Below the pieces are notes generated by a model, which was not told the DNA's origin, did not search any database, and was given only the letters and a program-made list of their open reading frames with translations. From Rippkaea orientalis PCC 8801 (GTDB lineage: Bacteria; Cyanobacteriota; Cyanobacteriia; Cyanobacteriales; Microcystaceae), in the NCBI RefSeq assembly GCF_000021805.1, contig NC_011726.1:992001-1056000 (forward strand): a stretch of DNA of 64,000 nt, given 5' to 3'. Below are positions 1 to 9,277 of this stretch, in pieces. Positions within the stretch are counted from its first letter, which is position 1. The number at the start of each line of letters is the position of its first letter. A program made the translations under genes and the position numbers.

Positions 1-666
1 GCCAGAATAATTGTTTTTTTGCTCTCCAATTTTTTTGACTAAATAATCATTCTTTAAATCTTCTAATTGTTCATTACTAACAATATCTTTGAATTTATTT
101 TGCCGTTTTATATAGTTTTCTATTTCTTCATTTAAAGAAGCTATTTGATAATTTTGAGAAATAAGAAGTTTGATTAAATATTGATTTTCTAAGGCTTTAT
201 CACTGAGGAAAATTTTAACTTTTCGTAAAAGATTAATTGCTTGATCGTTGGCTTGTTGCTGATTTTTAATAGTCTTTTGATGTAGTTTAATCGCTTCTGC
301 TAATTGATAACCAATCGTATAAACCGGATTAAAAGAACTCATGGGTTCTTGGAAAATCATAGCAATTTTTGCACCGCGATACTCTTGCCATTCTTTCGCA
401 TCTCCTTTAAGTTTTCTCAGGTTTTCTGGAGTTTCAGACGCATAAAAATTAATCTCTCCTTCACTAATTTTGCCAGGGGTAGGAATTAATCCCATAATGG
501 CTAGAGAAGTCACAGATTTTCCTGAACCCGATTCTCCGACAATGCCTAAAATTTCTCCTTTTTGCAGTTGAAAACTAATGTTATTCACTGCAATAGCAGG
601 TTCAGGTTTTCCTTCTTGGGGAAACTCAACACTCAGGTTGCGAACATCGAGAACAGTATTACTCAT
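1..666 (-). CDS. Peptide/nickel-type ABC transporter ATP-binding protein (partial, C-terminus off window)
   Basis: The reverse strand is open from an ATG at 666 to the window edge, giving the first 222 residues. It has a Walker A motif GESGSGKS (residues 44-51) and the Q-loop FQEPMSSFNPV (from 105), which is the signature style of the DppD/OppD subfamily that energises oligopeptide import. The final residues YSG are probably the beginning of the ABC signature. In usual family members the signature follows the Q-loop by about 55 residues; here more than 110 residues intervene, rich in Lys, Asn and Glu, so the helical subdomain seems to carry an insertion of about 55-60 residues. The family assignment is secure; the substrate is not known. 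Confidence 0.85.
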   Translation of the reverse strand, partial: MSNTVLDVRNLSVEFPQEGKPEPAIAVNNISFQLQKGEILGIVGESGSGKSVTSLAIMGLIPTPGKISEGEINFYASETPENLRKLKGDAKEWQEYRGAKIAMIFQEPMSSFNPVYTIGYQLAEAIKLHQKTIKNQQQANDQAINLLRKVKIFLSDKALENQYLIKLLISQNYQIASLNEEIENYIKRQNKFKDIVSNEQLEDLKNDYLVKKIGEQKNNYSG

Positions 667-765
667 TATTCTAAGCTATATCAGTTTAAAGGTTATTGTA
701 ACCGATCTTTAATTAACTCTCCAACAATGGGAATACTATTAAGGTAGGTCATTGTAGTAGCCATT

Positions 766-1881
766 ATGAAAGTTAAGCTAATCGCTTGGAGTATCGGGAT
801 CACTAGCTTGATGGTTAGTGGTTTAGCGGGATTAGTGTATGTCGTTAACTTACCCTATCCTATGATACGCCGTCCTGTGGCTCGGATCGCCCCTATATTA
901 TTATTACCGAGTTATATGGAAATGGATCGTAATTATCGAGAAGCGATCGCTCATGTAGAACAAGCTGATCAATTAATTAACTCTCCTTCGAGTTTTGCGG
1001 ACATTACCCTAGGAGAAACAAAAGTCCAAGCAGCGCAAACTAACCTTGATGCTTTACCGGTTTGGTTTTTAGGCTATGAACCCAAATTTTACTGTAGTTT
1101 GTTTGGTTGTAGTTGGCAATTTACCTTTGATGAATTTCAAGCAGCAAGGATGAAAATTGGGCGCATGGATGCTATTGTCTTTCAACAAAAAAATGCTAAA
1201 GAACAATATGAAAAAGCCGATAAATTGTTACAAACCGCTAAACAAGATTATCAAAAAGCAGCTAATTTGCAACAGCAACAAGCCGTTTTAATAGCTTGGC
1301 AAAATGCCTTAGATGAGATTGAACAACTACCCCCGTCTACTTTTGCAGCTACTTTAGCTAAGGCTAAATTAGACGCTTATCAACGAGATTTTCAACAGGT
1401 TTCTGGTAATATTGGAGGAATCGTACAAACTAATACGATGATTCAAGCGGCGCAACAATTTAGTTTAGCAGCAGCTACCACTTGTCAAAATCCGCCTCAT
1501 CCTGTCGAAAAATGGCAGCAATGTGCTAAGTTATGGCAAGAAGCGATTGAGCGTCTAGAAAAGGTTCAATCTGATGAACCTGGCTATGTAGAAGCACAAG
1601 CGTTATTGGCACAATATCAAACGAATTTAGGAACAGTTGAAGTGCGTTTAGCCACAGAAGCAGAATCGTTAAACGCTTTTGAAAAAGCGCAAGCAAATAT
1701 TCAACAATTGCAGTCTATCTTTGCAAAAGGAATTAACCCAGATCAACGCAATTATTTTATTAGTGAATTACAAGGAACCATTGATCAACTTCAAAAAGTT
1801 CAACCCCAGACAACAGCTTATTCTCAAGCACAGGAGTTACTGAAATTTGCCGATGCTAAATTAAAAGAAGTTTCTTCTTAA
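766..1881 (+). CDS. Membrane-anchored coiled-coil protein of unknown function
   Basis: A 371-residue protein with one hydrophobic segment near the N-terminus (about residues 7-29), probably a signal anchor, followed by a long, Gln/Ala/Lys-rich, mostly helical region with repeated QA and EKA patterns, suggesting coiled coils or TPR-like helices outside the membrane. A Cys-rich patch (CSLFGCSW, around residue 112) stands out. I recognise no enzyme motif. It is divergent from the ABC ATPase gene upstream, with about 100 bp between the two starts, so the two may share a regulatory region but not an operon. ATG start accepted as the first in frame. Confidence 0.7.
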   Translation: MKVKLIAWSIGITSLMVSGLAGLVYVVNLPYPMIRRPVARIAPILLLPSYMEMDRNYREAIAHVEQADQLINSPSSFADITLGETKVQAAQTNLDALPVWFLGYEPKFYCSLFGCSWQFTFDEFQAARMKIGRMDAIVFQQKNAKEQYEKADKLLQTAKQDYQKAANLQQQQAVLIAWQNALDEIEQLPPSTFAATLAKAKLDAYQRDFQQVSGNIGGIVQTNTMIQAAQQFSLAAATTCQNPPHPVEKWQQCAKLWQEAIERLEKVQSDEPGYVEAQALLAQYQTNLGTVEVRLATEAESLNAFEKAQANIQQLQSIFAKGINPDQRNYFISELQGTIDQLQKVQPQTTAYSQAQELLKFADAKLKEVSS

Positions 1882-1977
1882 AATACCAAATTACCTTAGT
1901 TAAAGCCTTAGTTTGTGTCAAATAATACGGCTTTTGTCATGGTATAATATAAGTGTCAACGGCTAGAGATTAATACG

Positions 1978-2217
1978 ATGACAGAACAAGAACAATTAGC
2001 CGAAATTAAGGCTTTAATTCAATCCTCGATTGATCAAACTAACGAACGGATTGATCACCTAGCTAAAGAGTTAGAAGGCTTAAAACAAGAAACTCTCCGG
2101 ACTAATGATCGTGTAGAAACTTATCAAAAAGCCTCACAGCAAGTTGTTAATTTAGCCTTTAGTTTAATCATTGCAGCAACAGCAGCGATTATTATTCCTG
2201 CTATCTTTGGCAAATAA
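1978..2217 (+). CDS. Small tail-anchored coiled-coil protein
   Basis: A 79-residue protein. Residues 1-50 are charged and form heptad-like helices (ERIDHLAKELEGLKQE), and residues 56-76 are a single hydrophobic segment rich in Ala and Ile ending in IFGK, so it looks like a C-terminally anchored membrane protein with a cytoplasmic coiled coil. It follows the preceding gene on the same strand by about 96 bp and could be cotranscribed. No function can be assigned; small proteins with this layout are frequent in cyanobacteria. Confidence 0.6.
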   Translation: MTEQEQLAEIKALIQSSIDQTNERIDHLAKELEGLKQETLRTNDRVETYQKASQQVVNLAFSLIIAATAAIIIPAIFGK

Positions 2218-2340
2218 CTCATATATTTTCTAGAAATAAGTGGATTAGGAGACGGATAAAAACCGAGGAATTTTTATTAAAAATTAAATTCGCACCTAAC
2301 CCACGATACTACCTAATCTATAGTGAAAAATTAATTGAGT

Positions 2341-2853
2341 CTAGCTAGTCTTTCTCCAAATACTGGAATAAGCATAGCAAGCTTCTACTTTTCTTTCATT
2401 AGCATCTACGCCACTACTTTTGCCACTGGTATTGCATTTAACCTCTGTTTCAATTTTATAAGGTTGTCCGCCAAAGGCATCTTCTTTAAGAACAATATAA
2501 GCAGATTGTGTGCCTTTAGCTGATGCTAATTCTTTGCCAGAGGAATCAGTCACCTTGATTTTAACATTGCTACACTCTTCATCACAGCCAATAAACACAG
2601 CATATTGTCCAGGGGAGACAAAATCCTTCATTTTTGCTGAGGTAACTTGTCTTCTCGGTGTGATTCTGACGGGTTTATAGGTTTCATGGCTAAACTCTTT
2701 AGCCTTAGCTAAGGCTTCTCCATCAGTCAGTTGTGTTAATGCCTCTTCATCATAATCATTATACAAATTGATAGACTGAACTTCAGTTGAGGCAACCAGT
2801 ACAGTCCCTAGCACTAGGCTAGTTCCTAAAAATATTCGAGCTAGATAATTCAT
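2341..2853 (-). CDS. Secreted protein of unknown function
   Basis: A 170-residue protein with a clear signal peptide (hydrophobic core LGTSLVLGTVLVAST, cleavage probably near residue 25). The mature part has four Cys residues (a CDEEC pair plus two others), compatible with disulfides in the periplasm. I do not recognise the family. It is convergent with the small anchored protein to its left and divergent from clpR across a long AT-rich intergenic region. Confidence 0.6.
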   Translation of the reverse strand: MNYLARIFLGTSLVLGTVLVASTEVQSINLYNDYDEEALTQLTDGEALAKAKEFSHETYKPVRITPRRQVTSAKMKDFVSPGQYAVFIGCDEECSNVKIKVTDSSGKELASAKGTQSAYIVLKEDAFGGQPYKIETEVKCNTSGKSSGVDANERKVEACYAYSSIWRKTS

Positions 2854-3345
2854 ATTAGGATTCTCTCACGACAATGAGGACTTAACCTTCCTATCTATCA
2901 GCATAAACGAGGCTTTTCTTTTTTCTAAATGTTCTTAAGATTAGCTTCCAATTTTCCGAGAATTATTGTTATAAATGTTATATTTTTGAATAAAAAATTA
3001 ATATTTATTCTTGATTGATAATATTAAGAAATACTACTTAACATAAAATCTCAATACTATTAAATAATTTCTTGATATTTTTCTGTAAAATCAATTACAT
3101 TGCGTTTTCAGTCAGATTATTAGAGTAACCTATAATTGTTCCTATTTTACGAAAGTAATAGACTTCTTAATACAAGTCAGACAAGAGTCAATCGGCCACT
3201 TACTAGACTTCTCCCTTAAGTCAACTCAGATAACCTACCTCGTTAAGTAAGTTACAATCGAAGACACAGCCATCATTGATAGGGCTACAACCCATCTAGA
3301 TGAAAAAATGGCATAATTAACACACAAAACCAACCAACAACCCAA
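2854..3345. other. AT-rich intergenic region between divergent genes
   Basis: A stretch of 492 bases with no convincing open reading frame on either strand. It is very AT-rich in the middle (about 2940-3110) and must hold the promoters of the secreted protein (minus) and of clpR-clpP (plus). I see no hairpin with a U tract and no tRNA-like fold. It is long enough to hide a small RNA, but nothing in the sequence shows one. Confidence 0.5.
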
Positions 3346-4026
3346 ATGGAGATTAAAGCCGTTCAATCTGCTTACTACGGAGATACTAGCTTCCGAACTC
3401 CCCCCCCAGATCTAGAGTCCTTAATGCTCAAAGAACGCATTATTTATCTGGGAATGCCCCTATTTTCTTCCGATGACGTGAAACAGCAAGTGGGAATCGA
3501 TGTCACCCAATTGATTATCGCCCAACTTCTGTATTTACAATTCGATGATCCCGACAAACCCATTTACTTCTACATCAACTCCACGGGAACCTCTTGGTAT
3601 ACTGGAGATGCCATCGGCTTTGAAACCGAAGCCTTTGCCATCTGCGATACCATGAATTATGTCAAGCCACCCATCCACACCATTTGTATTGGACAAGCGA
3701 TGGGAACTGCAGCCATGATTCTTTCAGCCGGAACCAAAGGCTGTCGCGCCAGTTTACCCCATGCTACCATTGTTCTCAATCAAAACCGATCAGGAGCTAG
3801 AGGTCAAGCCACAGATATTCAAATTCGGGCTAAAGAAGTGCTTTCTAATAAGCAAACGATGCTAGAAATTTTTTCAAAAAATACTGGACAGCCTGTTGAG
3901 AAAATTGCCAAAGATACCGATCGCACCTTCTATTTGACCCCCCAACAAGCCAAAGAATACGGCTTAATTGATCGTGTGTTAGAAAGTACCAAAGAACTGC
4001 CTAAACCCTTAACAGCAGTTAGTTAA
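3346..4026 (+). CDS. clpR: ClpR, catalytically inactive ClpP-like subunit
   Basis: A 226-residue ClpP-family protein. Aligned to the next gene, the catalytic Ser is replaced by Gly (Gly120 in GQAMGTAAM) and the catalytic His by Asn (Asn145 in IVLNQN), the hallmark of ClpR. There is also an insertion of about nine residues after YINSTGTS relative to ClpP. ClpR subunits assemble with ClpP into the mixed Clp protease core of cyanobacteria and chloroplasts, which works with a Clp ATPase in the cytosol. It lies 44 bp upstream of clpP on the same strand, the tandem arrangement known from other cyanobacteria, so the two are very likely one operon. Confidence 0.95.
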   Translation: MEIKAVQSAYYGDTSFRTPPPDLESLMLKERIIYLGMPLFSSDDVKQQVGIDVTQLIIAQLLYLQFDDPDKPIYFYINSTGTSWYTGDAIGFETEAFAICDTMNYVKPPIHTICIGQAMGTAAMILSAGTKGCRASLPHATIVLNQNRSGARGQATDIQIRAKEVLSNKQTMLEIFSKNTGQPVEKIAKDTDRTFYLTPQQAKEYGLIDRVLESTKELPKPLTAVS

Positions 4027-4070
4027 TTTGCTTCAATTTTGTTGACCTTTATCCTTGGGATTAATCGCTT

Positions 4071-4670
4071 ATGCCTCTTGGTGTTCCTAGTGTTCCTTAT
4101 CGTCTTCCTGGTAGTCAATACGAACGATGGATTGATATTTATACCCGTCTGAGTCAGGAGAGAATTATTTTTCTCGGTCAAGAAGTGACCGATGGTTTAG
4201 CCAATCGCATCGTGGCCTTTTTGTTATACCTTGATTCCGAAGATCCTGGCAAACCCATTTACTTGTATATCAACTCTCCAGGGGGATCAGTGACTGCGGG
4301 GATGGCTATCTACGATACCATGCAGTACATTAAGTCGGATGTTATTACCATTTGTGTCGGTTTAGCCGCTTCGATGGGGGCATTTTTGTTGGCTTCAGGA
4401 ACCCCTGGAAAACGCTTAGCCCTTCCCCATGCGCGAATTATGATTCACCAACCGATGGGGGGAACAGGACGTAGACAAGCGACGGATATTCAAATTGAAG
4501 CCAATGAAATCCTTAGAATTCGTCAGCAATTAAACGAAATTTTGGCGCATAAAACAGGACAAACCATCGAGAAAATCCAAAAAGATACGGATCGGGATTA
4601 TTATATGTCTGCTGAAGAAGCCCAAGCCTACGGTTTAATTGATAAAGTGATTGAAGATCGCACAATTTAA
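4071..4670 (+). CDS. clpP: ATP-dependent Clp protease proteolytic subunit ClpP
   Basis: A 199-residue serine protease subunit of normal length. The nucleophile Ser101 sits in GLAASMGA, the catalytic His126 in MIHQPMGG, and the acidic residue lies in the KDTDRDYYM segment. As partner of the adjacent ClpR it forms the mixed heteromeric core of the cyanobacterial Clp protease (the ClpP3/R type by gene order). A hairpin with a T run follows the stop codon, so clpR-clpP probably ends here. Confidence 0.95.
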
Positions 4671-4701
4671 TTTAGGTTAATTGCTACCTATTTTTATCCT
4701 G

Positions 4702-4735
4702 TCCCCCTTGGTATTTTCCATCTTGGGGGATTTTT
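4702..4735 (+). terminator. Putative intrinsic terminator of clpR-clpP
   Basis: The arms TCCCCC and GGGGGA are complementary over six G:C-rich pairs around a loop of about 17 bases and are followed by TTTTT. It lies about 30 bp after the clpP stop codon. Confidence 0.6.
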
Positions 4736-4794
4736 CACAAGTTAGAAAAGCGATTATAATGAACTAAGCAAAGCTTATTAATATTACCACAATT

Positions 4795-5244
4795 ATGTCA
4801 GTTATTACGGATTTAAAAACGCTTTATACAGTTGATGATGTTCAATGGCTAGAGGAAATGATTCAATTACTTAAAAATCATCAATTTGAGGCATTAGATT
4901 TAGAGAATTTGATCGAGGAATTAGAAGACTTGGGAAGCGAAAAAAGAAATGCAGTTGTTAGTTTATTAGAACAGGTCATGAGACATCTATTATTACTGGA
5001 ATATTGGACAACAGAGCAAGAAAACAATTCTCATCATTGGCAAGGTGAAATTTATACCTTTAGAGTTCAATTGAAACGACGATTAACGACTAATCTTAGG
5101 AATTATTTAGCGTCAGAATTAGAGTCTATCTATCAAGACGCATTAGGTTATGTCAAGATTAAAACTCAGCATAAGATCACTTTTCCCCAAACTTGTCCCT
5201 ATAGTTTAATCCAACTCTTAGATATTGATTGGCTACCTCAATAA
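4795..5244 (+). CDS. DUF29 family protein
   Basis: A 149-residue protein matching the DUF29 family, which is greatly expanded in cyanobacteria: N-terminal YTVDDVQWLEEMIQLL, then LENLIEELEDLGSEKR, followed by a helical region with HLLLLEYW. The biochemical function of this family is unknown. It stands alone between clpP and the convergent recA gene, with a hairpin between it and recA. Confidence 0.85.
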   Translation: MSVITDLKTLYTVDDVQWLEEMIQLLKNHQFEALDLENLIEELEDLGSEKRNAVVSLLEQVMRHLLLLEYWTTEQENNSHHWQGEIYTFRVQLKRRLTTNLRNYLASELESIYQDALGYVKIKTQHKITFPQTCPYSLIQLLDIDWLPQ

Positions 5245-5259
5245 TAGATTGAATAGTAG

Positions 5260-5279
5260 GATGCGTTAGGGAACGCATC
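5260..5279. terminator. Hairpin between convergent DUF29 and recA genes
   Basis: A perfect 8-bp stem, GATGCGTT-AGGG-AACGCATC, with a 4-base loop. It lacks a long T run but is placed between two convergent genes and may end transcription from both sides or be a dispersed palindrome; GATGCGTT/AACGCATC palindromes are common in cyanobacterial intergenic DNA. Confidence 0.5.
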
Positions 5280-5299
5280 TTACTTGTTGTTAAGAGAAG

Positions 5300-6349
5300 T
5301 TATTCCTCTTCGTTATCGTCGGTTTGAGAAATGGCAAAATTCAAAGAACCTAACTCTAATTTTTCCCGAACTTGTCTCTCGATTGTGTCAGCAACTTCTG
5401 GGTTATCTTCGAGGTATTTAACCGCATTATCTCGCCCTTGGGAAATATTTTCTCCGTTGTAACTATACCAAGCCCCTTTGCGATTGACCACATCGGTTTG
5501 TTCGGCTAAATCTAACATACAACCCATCCGAGAAATGCCTTTGCCAAAAATAATATCAAACTCCGCAATGCGAAACGGAGGGGCTACTTTATTCTTAGCG
5601 ACTTTGACTTTAGCGCGAATACCATACTCTCCCTCACTGCCTTTTTTAAGGGTTTGAATACGGCGAATATCTAAGCGAACGGAAGCATAAAATTTCAGGG
5701 CATTTCCCCCCGTTGTCACTTCAGGACTACCATAGGTTACGCCGATTTTTTGTCGCAATTGGTTGAGAAAAATAACCACACAGCCCGATTTTCCGATATT
5801 TCCTGCGATTTTCCGCAGGGCTTTACTCATCAAACGCGCTTGTAACCCAACTTGAGTATCCCCCATTTCCCCTTCAATTTCCGCGCGAGGGACTAAGGCA
5901 GCTACAGAGTCGATGACGACGATATCAACGGCGGCCGATCGCACCAACTGATCGACGATTTCTAGGGCAGATTCTCCCGTATCGGGTTGAGCAACCAATA
6001 AATTGTCAATATCGACTCCTAACGCATTAGAATAGTTAGGATCGAGGGCGTGCTCTGCATCGACAAACGCCGCCACACCCCCGGCTTTTTGCACTTCTGC
6101 GATCGCATGAAGGGCGAGGGTGGTTTTACCGGAACTTTCTGGCCCGTAAATCTCGATAATACGTCCTTGGGGGAGTCCTCCTCCCAAGGCTAAATCTAGG
6201 GTTAAGGAACCACTAGAAATGGTTTCTACCCGCATCCGCGCCGCGTCCCCCAGGCGCATAATTGAGCCTTTTCCGAAATTTCGCTCAATTTGATTAAGAA
6301 CTAAGCCTAATGCCTTTTCTTTGTCAGGATTGTTCGTAATAGCAGCCAT
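5300..6349 (-). CDS. recA: Recombinase A
   Basis: A 349-residue RecA with the Walker A motif GPESSGKT, the Walker B region [17 protein letters not shown], the loop with [10 protein letters not shown] and an acidic C-terminal tail (DDNEEE). RecA polymerises on single-stranded DNA for homologous recombination and, in many bacteria, triggers LexA cleavage. It is transcribed alone, converging on the DUF29 gene. The ATG at 6349 gives the canonical N-terminus. Confidence 0.98.
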   Translation of the reverse strand: MAAITNNPDKEKALGLVLNQIERNFGKGSIMRLGDAARMRVETISSGSLTLDLALGGGLPQGRIIEIYGPESSGKTTLALHAIAEVQKAGGVAAFVDAEHALDPNYSNALGVDIDNLLVAQPDTGESALEIVDQLVRSAAVDIVVIDSVAALVPRAEIEGEMGDTQVGLQARLMSKALRKIAGNIGKSGCVVIFLNQLRQKIGVTYGSPEVTTGGNALKFYASVRLDIRRIQTLKKGSEGEYGIRAKVKVAKNKVAPPFRIAEFDIIFGKGISRMGCMLDLAEQTDVVNRKGAWYSYNGENISQGRDNAVKYLEDNPEVADTIERQVREKLELGSLNFAISQTDDNEEE

Positions 6350-6387
6350 TAACGCCTCAAGATGTCTTTAAAGAATGGTTTATTTAT

Positions 6388-6401
6388 AGTACAAGAGTTT
6401 T
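6388..6401. promoter_or_regulatory. Weak candidate LexA-like box upstream of recA
   Basis: AGTACAAGAGTTTT, about 40 bp upstream of the recA start, matches the proposed cyanobacterial LexA consensus RGTACNNNDGTWCB except at one position (T in place of the last conserved C). This is only a pattern match; LexA in some unicellular cyanobacteria does not control recA. Confidence 0.25.
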
Positions 6402-6473
6402 AACTATTGTAGCGGGTTTTGAGGGCAACTGGCACAAGTATGACAACTTTGTTATATTGTGCCTCATTGGTAG

Positions 6474-6490
6474 GGTGGGTATTGCCCACC
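6474..6490. repeat. Dispersed GGTGGGCATTGCCCACC palindrome, copy 1
   Basis: GGTGGGTATTGCCCACC, a 17-base near-perfect palindrome six bases beyond the stop codon of the aminopeptidase gene. Six further copies occur in this window, at 16283, 30304, 42480, 42528, 53970 and 59706, all outside genes. Confidence 0.8.
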
Positions 6491-6496
6491 TTAAGC

Positions 6497-9070
6497 CTAA
6501 TTTTTTGCTTCTAATTTCGCTAAACGACTCTTGAGATCTTGGTTTTCCTGTTGCAGTTTTTCCACTTCCTCCCGTAAAGCTTTTATTCCCTGATCAGAAC
6601 CCAATTTTTTCTGGACTTTTTTAATGGCTTCTTCAGCCGATCTTCTCACTCTTCCATCGGGAGTTCTTTCGGCTAAACTTTGTAAAATACTAATGGCTTT
6701 TGGCGTTTCCATTTGTCCTAATGCACCCGTTATTGCTACTTGGGTTAAGAAGAAATCTTCTAAGGAAATTCCCTCTAATTGTTCGAGAATTTCGGTTAAT
6801 TTATCGGGAGTTTGTCCCGTGGAAACTGTCCCTAGTGCACGAATAGCGGCTAAGCGTAAAGGTTGAGGAGTTCCTAACTTAGTATATTGGGAAATAATCT
6901 CCGCAGCAGTAGCAGAGGTTTTGAGTTGACTTAACCCTCCAATTGCGCCCGATCGCACCACTTCATTCCATCCAGATCGCGTGTCTAAAACTTGTTTTAG
7001 GAGTTCAATGACTTCTCCTTCTTTCTGTTTTAAATTACCAGATAAAATGGCTCCTAAACTTCTAGCAGTTGCCGCTTCTACATAATAACTTACATCACCT
7101 TTCTCTAAACAGGATTTTAGGGTTTCATAGCAAGAGAGGGTTTTAATTTCACTTAAACTTTCTACCACTGATCGCCTGACTTTTGCATTGTCATCAGCTA
7201 ACCCTTTAATTAACGCTTCTCCTGCTTGATCAAGTTTGACTTTTCCTAACTGTTTGGCTGCTTCAACACGGACTCCCCAGAAGGGATCTTGGGTTAAACT
7301 TTCCCCTAACGCTTCAACTGCTTCTAGTCCTCCTTTTTTAGCAATAGCAATGGCAGCATAAATCCGAGAAATGGGATCAGGATCATGTTTAAGTTGGGCT
7401 TTTAATTCTGGAATGGGATACTCTAATTCAACGGTTTTTAGGAACGTATTGCTCACATCAAAACTAATAAAATCAGGTTTTTTCTCCAAAGGAAAGTAAA
7501 AACTTTGTTGTTTCTCATGAATGCGAAGAGTAAAAGGTTTAGATGAATTAGCCTGATTGATATAGCCAAAAGCAACCGGAATTTTGAGATCAAATAAATC
7601 TGCTTGATCACCATTTTTCTTATCTTTAACTTGTTTTTGGGTAACAGTTAATTTAGCTAAATTACTGTCCCCATCCCAACTGTAGTTTACTTGATAATCA
7701 GGATGTCCTCCCCGAAAAACGTATTGATCAAAAAGAGATAATAAGTTGTACCCTGTGGCTTTTTCAATTGCCCTTAATAAGTCGATGGTTTCGACGGTTT
7801 TATGAGCATTATCTTTGACAAAGGTATGGATAGCTTGATCAAATAATTCATCACCTAAAAGACTGCGAATCATCTGATAAACACAAGCCCCTTTTTCATA
7901 CAAATGGCGATCATATAATTCAATGGCTTCTCGATAAATATGGGTGACAATCGGACGACGATAACGGGAAGAATCTTCTTCTAAATAATTCCTCGCTTCC
8001 CCTAATAAATAGTAAGCTGCATCGTCTTTTCCTTCTTCCTGTTCTACCCATAAAACTTCAGCGTAGGAAGCCATTCCTTCTTTGATCCACGCATGAGACC
8101 AATGCTTAATAACGACTAAATCTCCGAACCATTGATGGGCTAATTCATGAGCAACTAAACTCTCGGTTCTTTGGTTATCAATAGCTGCCCTTTCATCTAA
8201 TAAACAACGGTCGGTTAATAGAGTTGTTGAAGTATTTTCCATTCCCCCAAAAATGAAGTCATCAACACACACTTGATCGTATTGGGGATAGGGATAGGGA
8301 TAGCCAAATTTTGAGGCAAAAAATTCAATCATGCGAGGGGTTTTACCCATGCTTAATTTAGCTTGCTCTTCCCGTCCTTTTTCAACATAATAGTTAACAG
8401 GAATCCCTTGACAAGTATCACTAATTTTGCTAAATTCTCCGACCGCTAAAGTCATTAAATAGGTGGGATGAATTTGTTGTTGCGACCAGTGATAAATTTT
8501 GGTTTCTCCTACCGTCTGAGTATCGATTAATTCGCCATTGGAAATAACGGTATATTGCTGAGGCACTTTAACACGAATTTCTGAGGTTGCTAGTTGTCCA
8601 GGATAGTCAAAACAAGGAAACCAAAAACGCGAGTCTTCGTCTTCTCCTTGCGTCCAAACTTGAGTCGGTTTATCAGGGTAATGTTGATTAGGACTAACAA
8701 AATATAATCCCCGTTTGGGTTGATTCACTTGATAAGCGATCGCAATATTAATGGGTTCTGTTTTCGTGGATTTTAAAAGATGAACCATTAATTTTTGTCG
8801 ATCATAATCAAAGGGTTGACTGATATTATCAATTAATACTGAGTGAATGTCTAAATTGACAGCATCTAGGGTTAATTGAGTGATTCCAGAACGAACGGGA
8901 GTTAAAGTAATCGTACAAGTTCCGCTAAAGCATTGGTTCGGGATATCAATCACTAAATCGAGAAAAATATGATTAACTTGTCCAGGGCGATCGGGGTTAT
9001 AATTAGGTTTAGCCCCAGGTAACTCAAATTTACGGTTATTGTCTTCAGTATCAAACTTTTGACTACTCAT
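6497..9070 (-). CDS. M1 family metallopeptidase with C-terminal HEAT-like repeats
   Basis: An 857-residue zinc aminopeptidase of the gluzincin M1 family. It has the exopeptidase motif FGGMENTS, the zinc site HELAHQWFGD and the third ligand Glu in WIKEGMASYAE. After about residue 530 the protein turns into HEAT/PBS-lyase-like helical repeats (DPISRIYAAIAIAKK, NAKVRRSVVESL, DGRVRRSAEEAI), ending in a coiled coil (EEVEKLQQENQDLKSRL). The family removes N-terminal residues from peptides, probably in the cytosol since no signal peptide is seen. ATG at 9070 is preferred over the TTG just before it because AAGGAAG lies at a good ribosome-binding distance. Confidence 0.93.
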   Translation of the reverse strand: MSSQKFDTEDNNRKFELPGAKPNYNPDRPGQVNHIFLDLVIDIPNQCFSGTCTITLTPVRSGITQLTLDAVNLDIHSVLIDNISQPFDYDRQKLMVHLLKSTKTEPINIAIAYQVNQPKRGLYFVSPNQHYPDKPTQVWTQGEDEDSRFWFPCFDYPGQLATSEIRVKVPQQYTVISNGELIDTQTVGETKIYHWSQQQIHPTYLMTLAVGEFSKISDTCQGIPVNYYVEKGREEQAKLSMGKTPRMIEFFASKFGYPYPYPQYDQVCVDDFIFGGMENTSTTLLTDRCLLDERAAIDNQRTESLVAHELAHQWFGDLVVIKHWSHAWIKEGMASYAEVLWVEQEEGKDDAAYYLLGEARNYLEEDSSRYRRPIVTHIYREAIELYDRHLYEKGACVYQMIRSLLGDELFDQAIHTFVKDNAHKTVETIDLLRAIEKATGYNLLSLFDQYVFRGGHPDYQVNYSWDGDSNLAKLTVTQKQVKDKKNGDQADLFDLKIPVAFGYINQANSSKPFTLRIHEKQQSFYFPLEKKPDFISFDVSNTFLKTVELEYPIPELKAQLKHDPDPISRIYAAIAIAKKGGLEAVEALGESLTQDPFWGVRVEAAKQLGKVKLDQAGEALIKGLADDNAKVRRSVVESLSEIKTLSCYETLKSCLEKGDVSYYVEAATARSLGAILSGNLKQKEGEVIELLKQVLDTRSGWNEVVRSGAIGGLSQLKTSATAAEIISQYTKLGTPQPLRLAAIRALGTVSTGQTPDKLTEILEQLEGISLEDFFLTQVAITGALGQMETPKAISILQSLAERTPDGRVRRSAEEAIKKVQKKLGSDQGIKALREEVEKLQQENQDLKSRLAKLEAKN

Positions 9071-9277
9071 CAATCAACTTCCTTTTACTAAAAGCTTCAC
9101 TCATTTGACTATGGTCTACTTATTTGGCTATTATACCTCAATTGACTCAAGCTTAACTATTTTGTTAATGTCTCACACGCTAGATTGTTACATCTAAATT
9201 TGTCTTAAGGCACTGACCAAAAATTACTGAGACTGCTATAATTGTACTAAAGTTATTTGACAATAAAATGATTAATT

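Noticed and set aside
304-747. Two plus-strand frames at the start of the window
   Set aside because: They overlap the minus-strand ABC ATPase, whose Walker A and Q-loop motifs are unmistakable.
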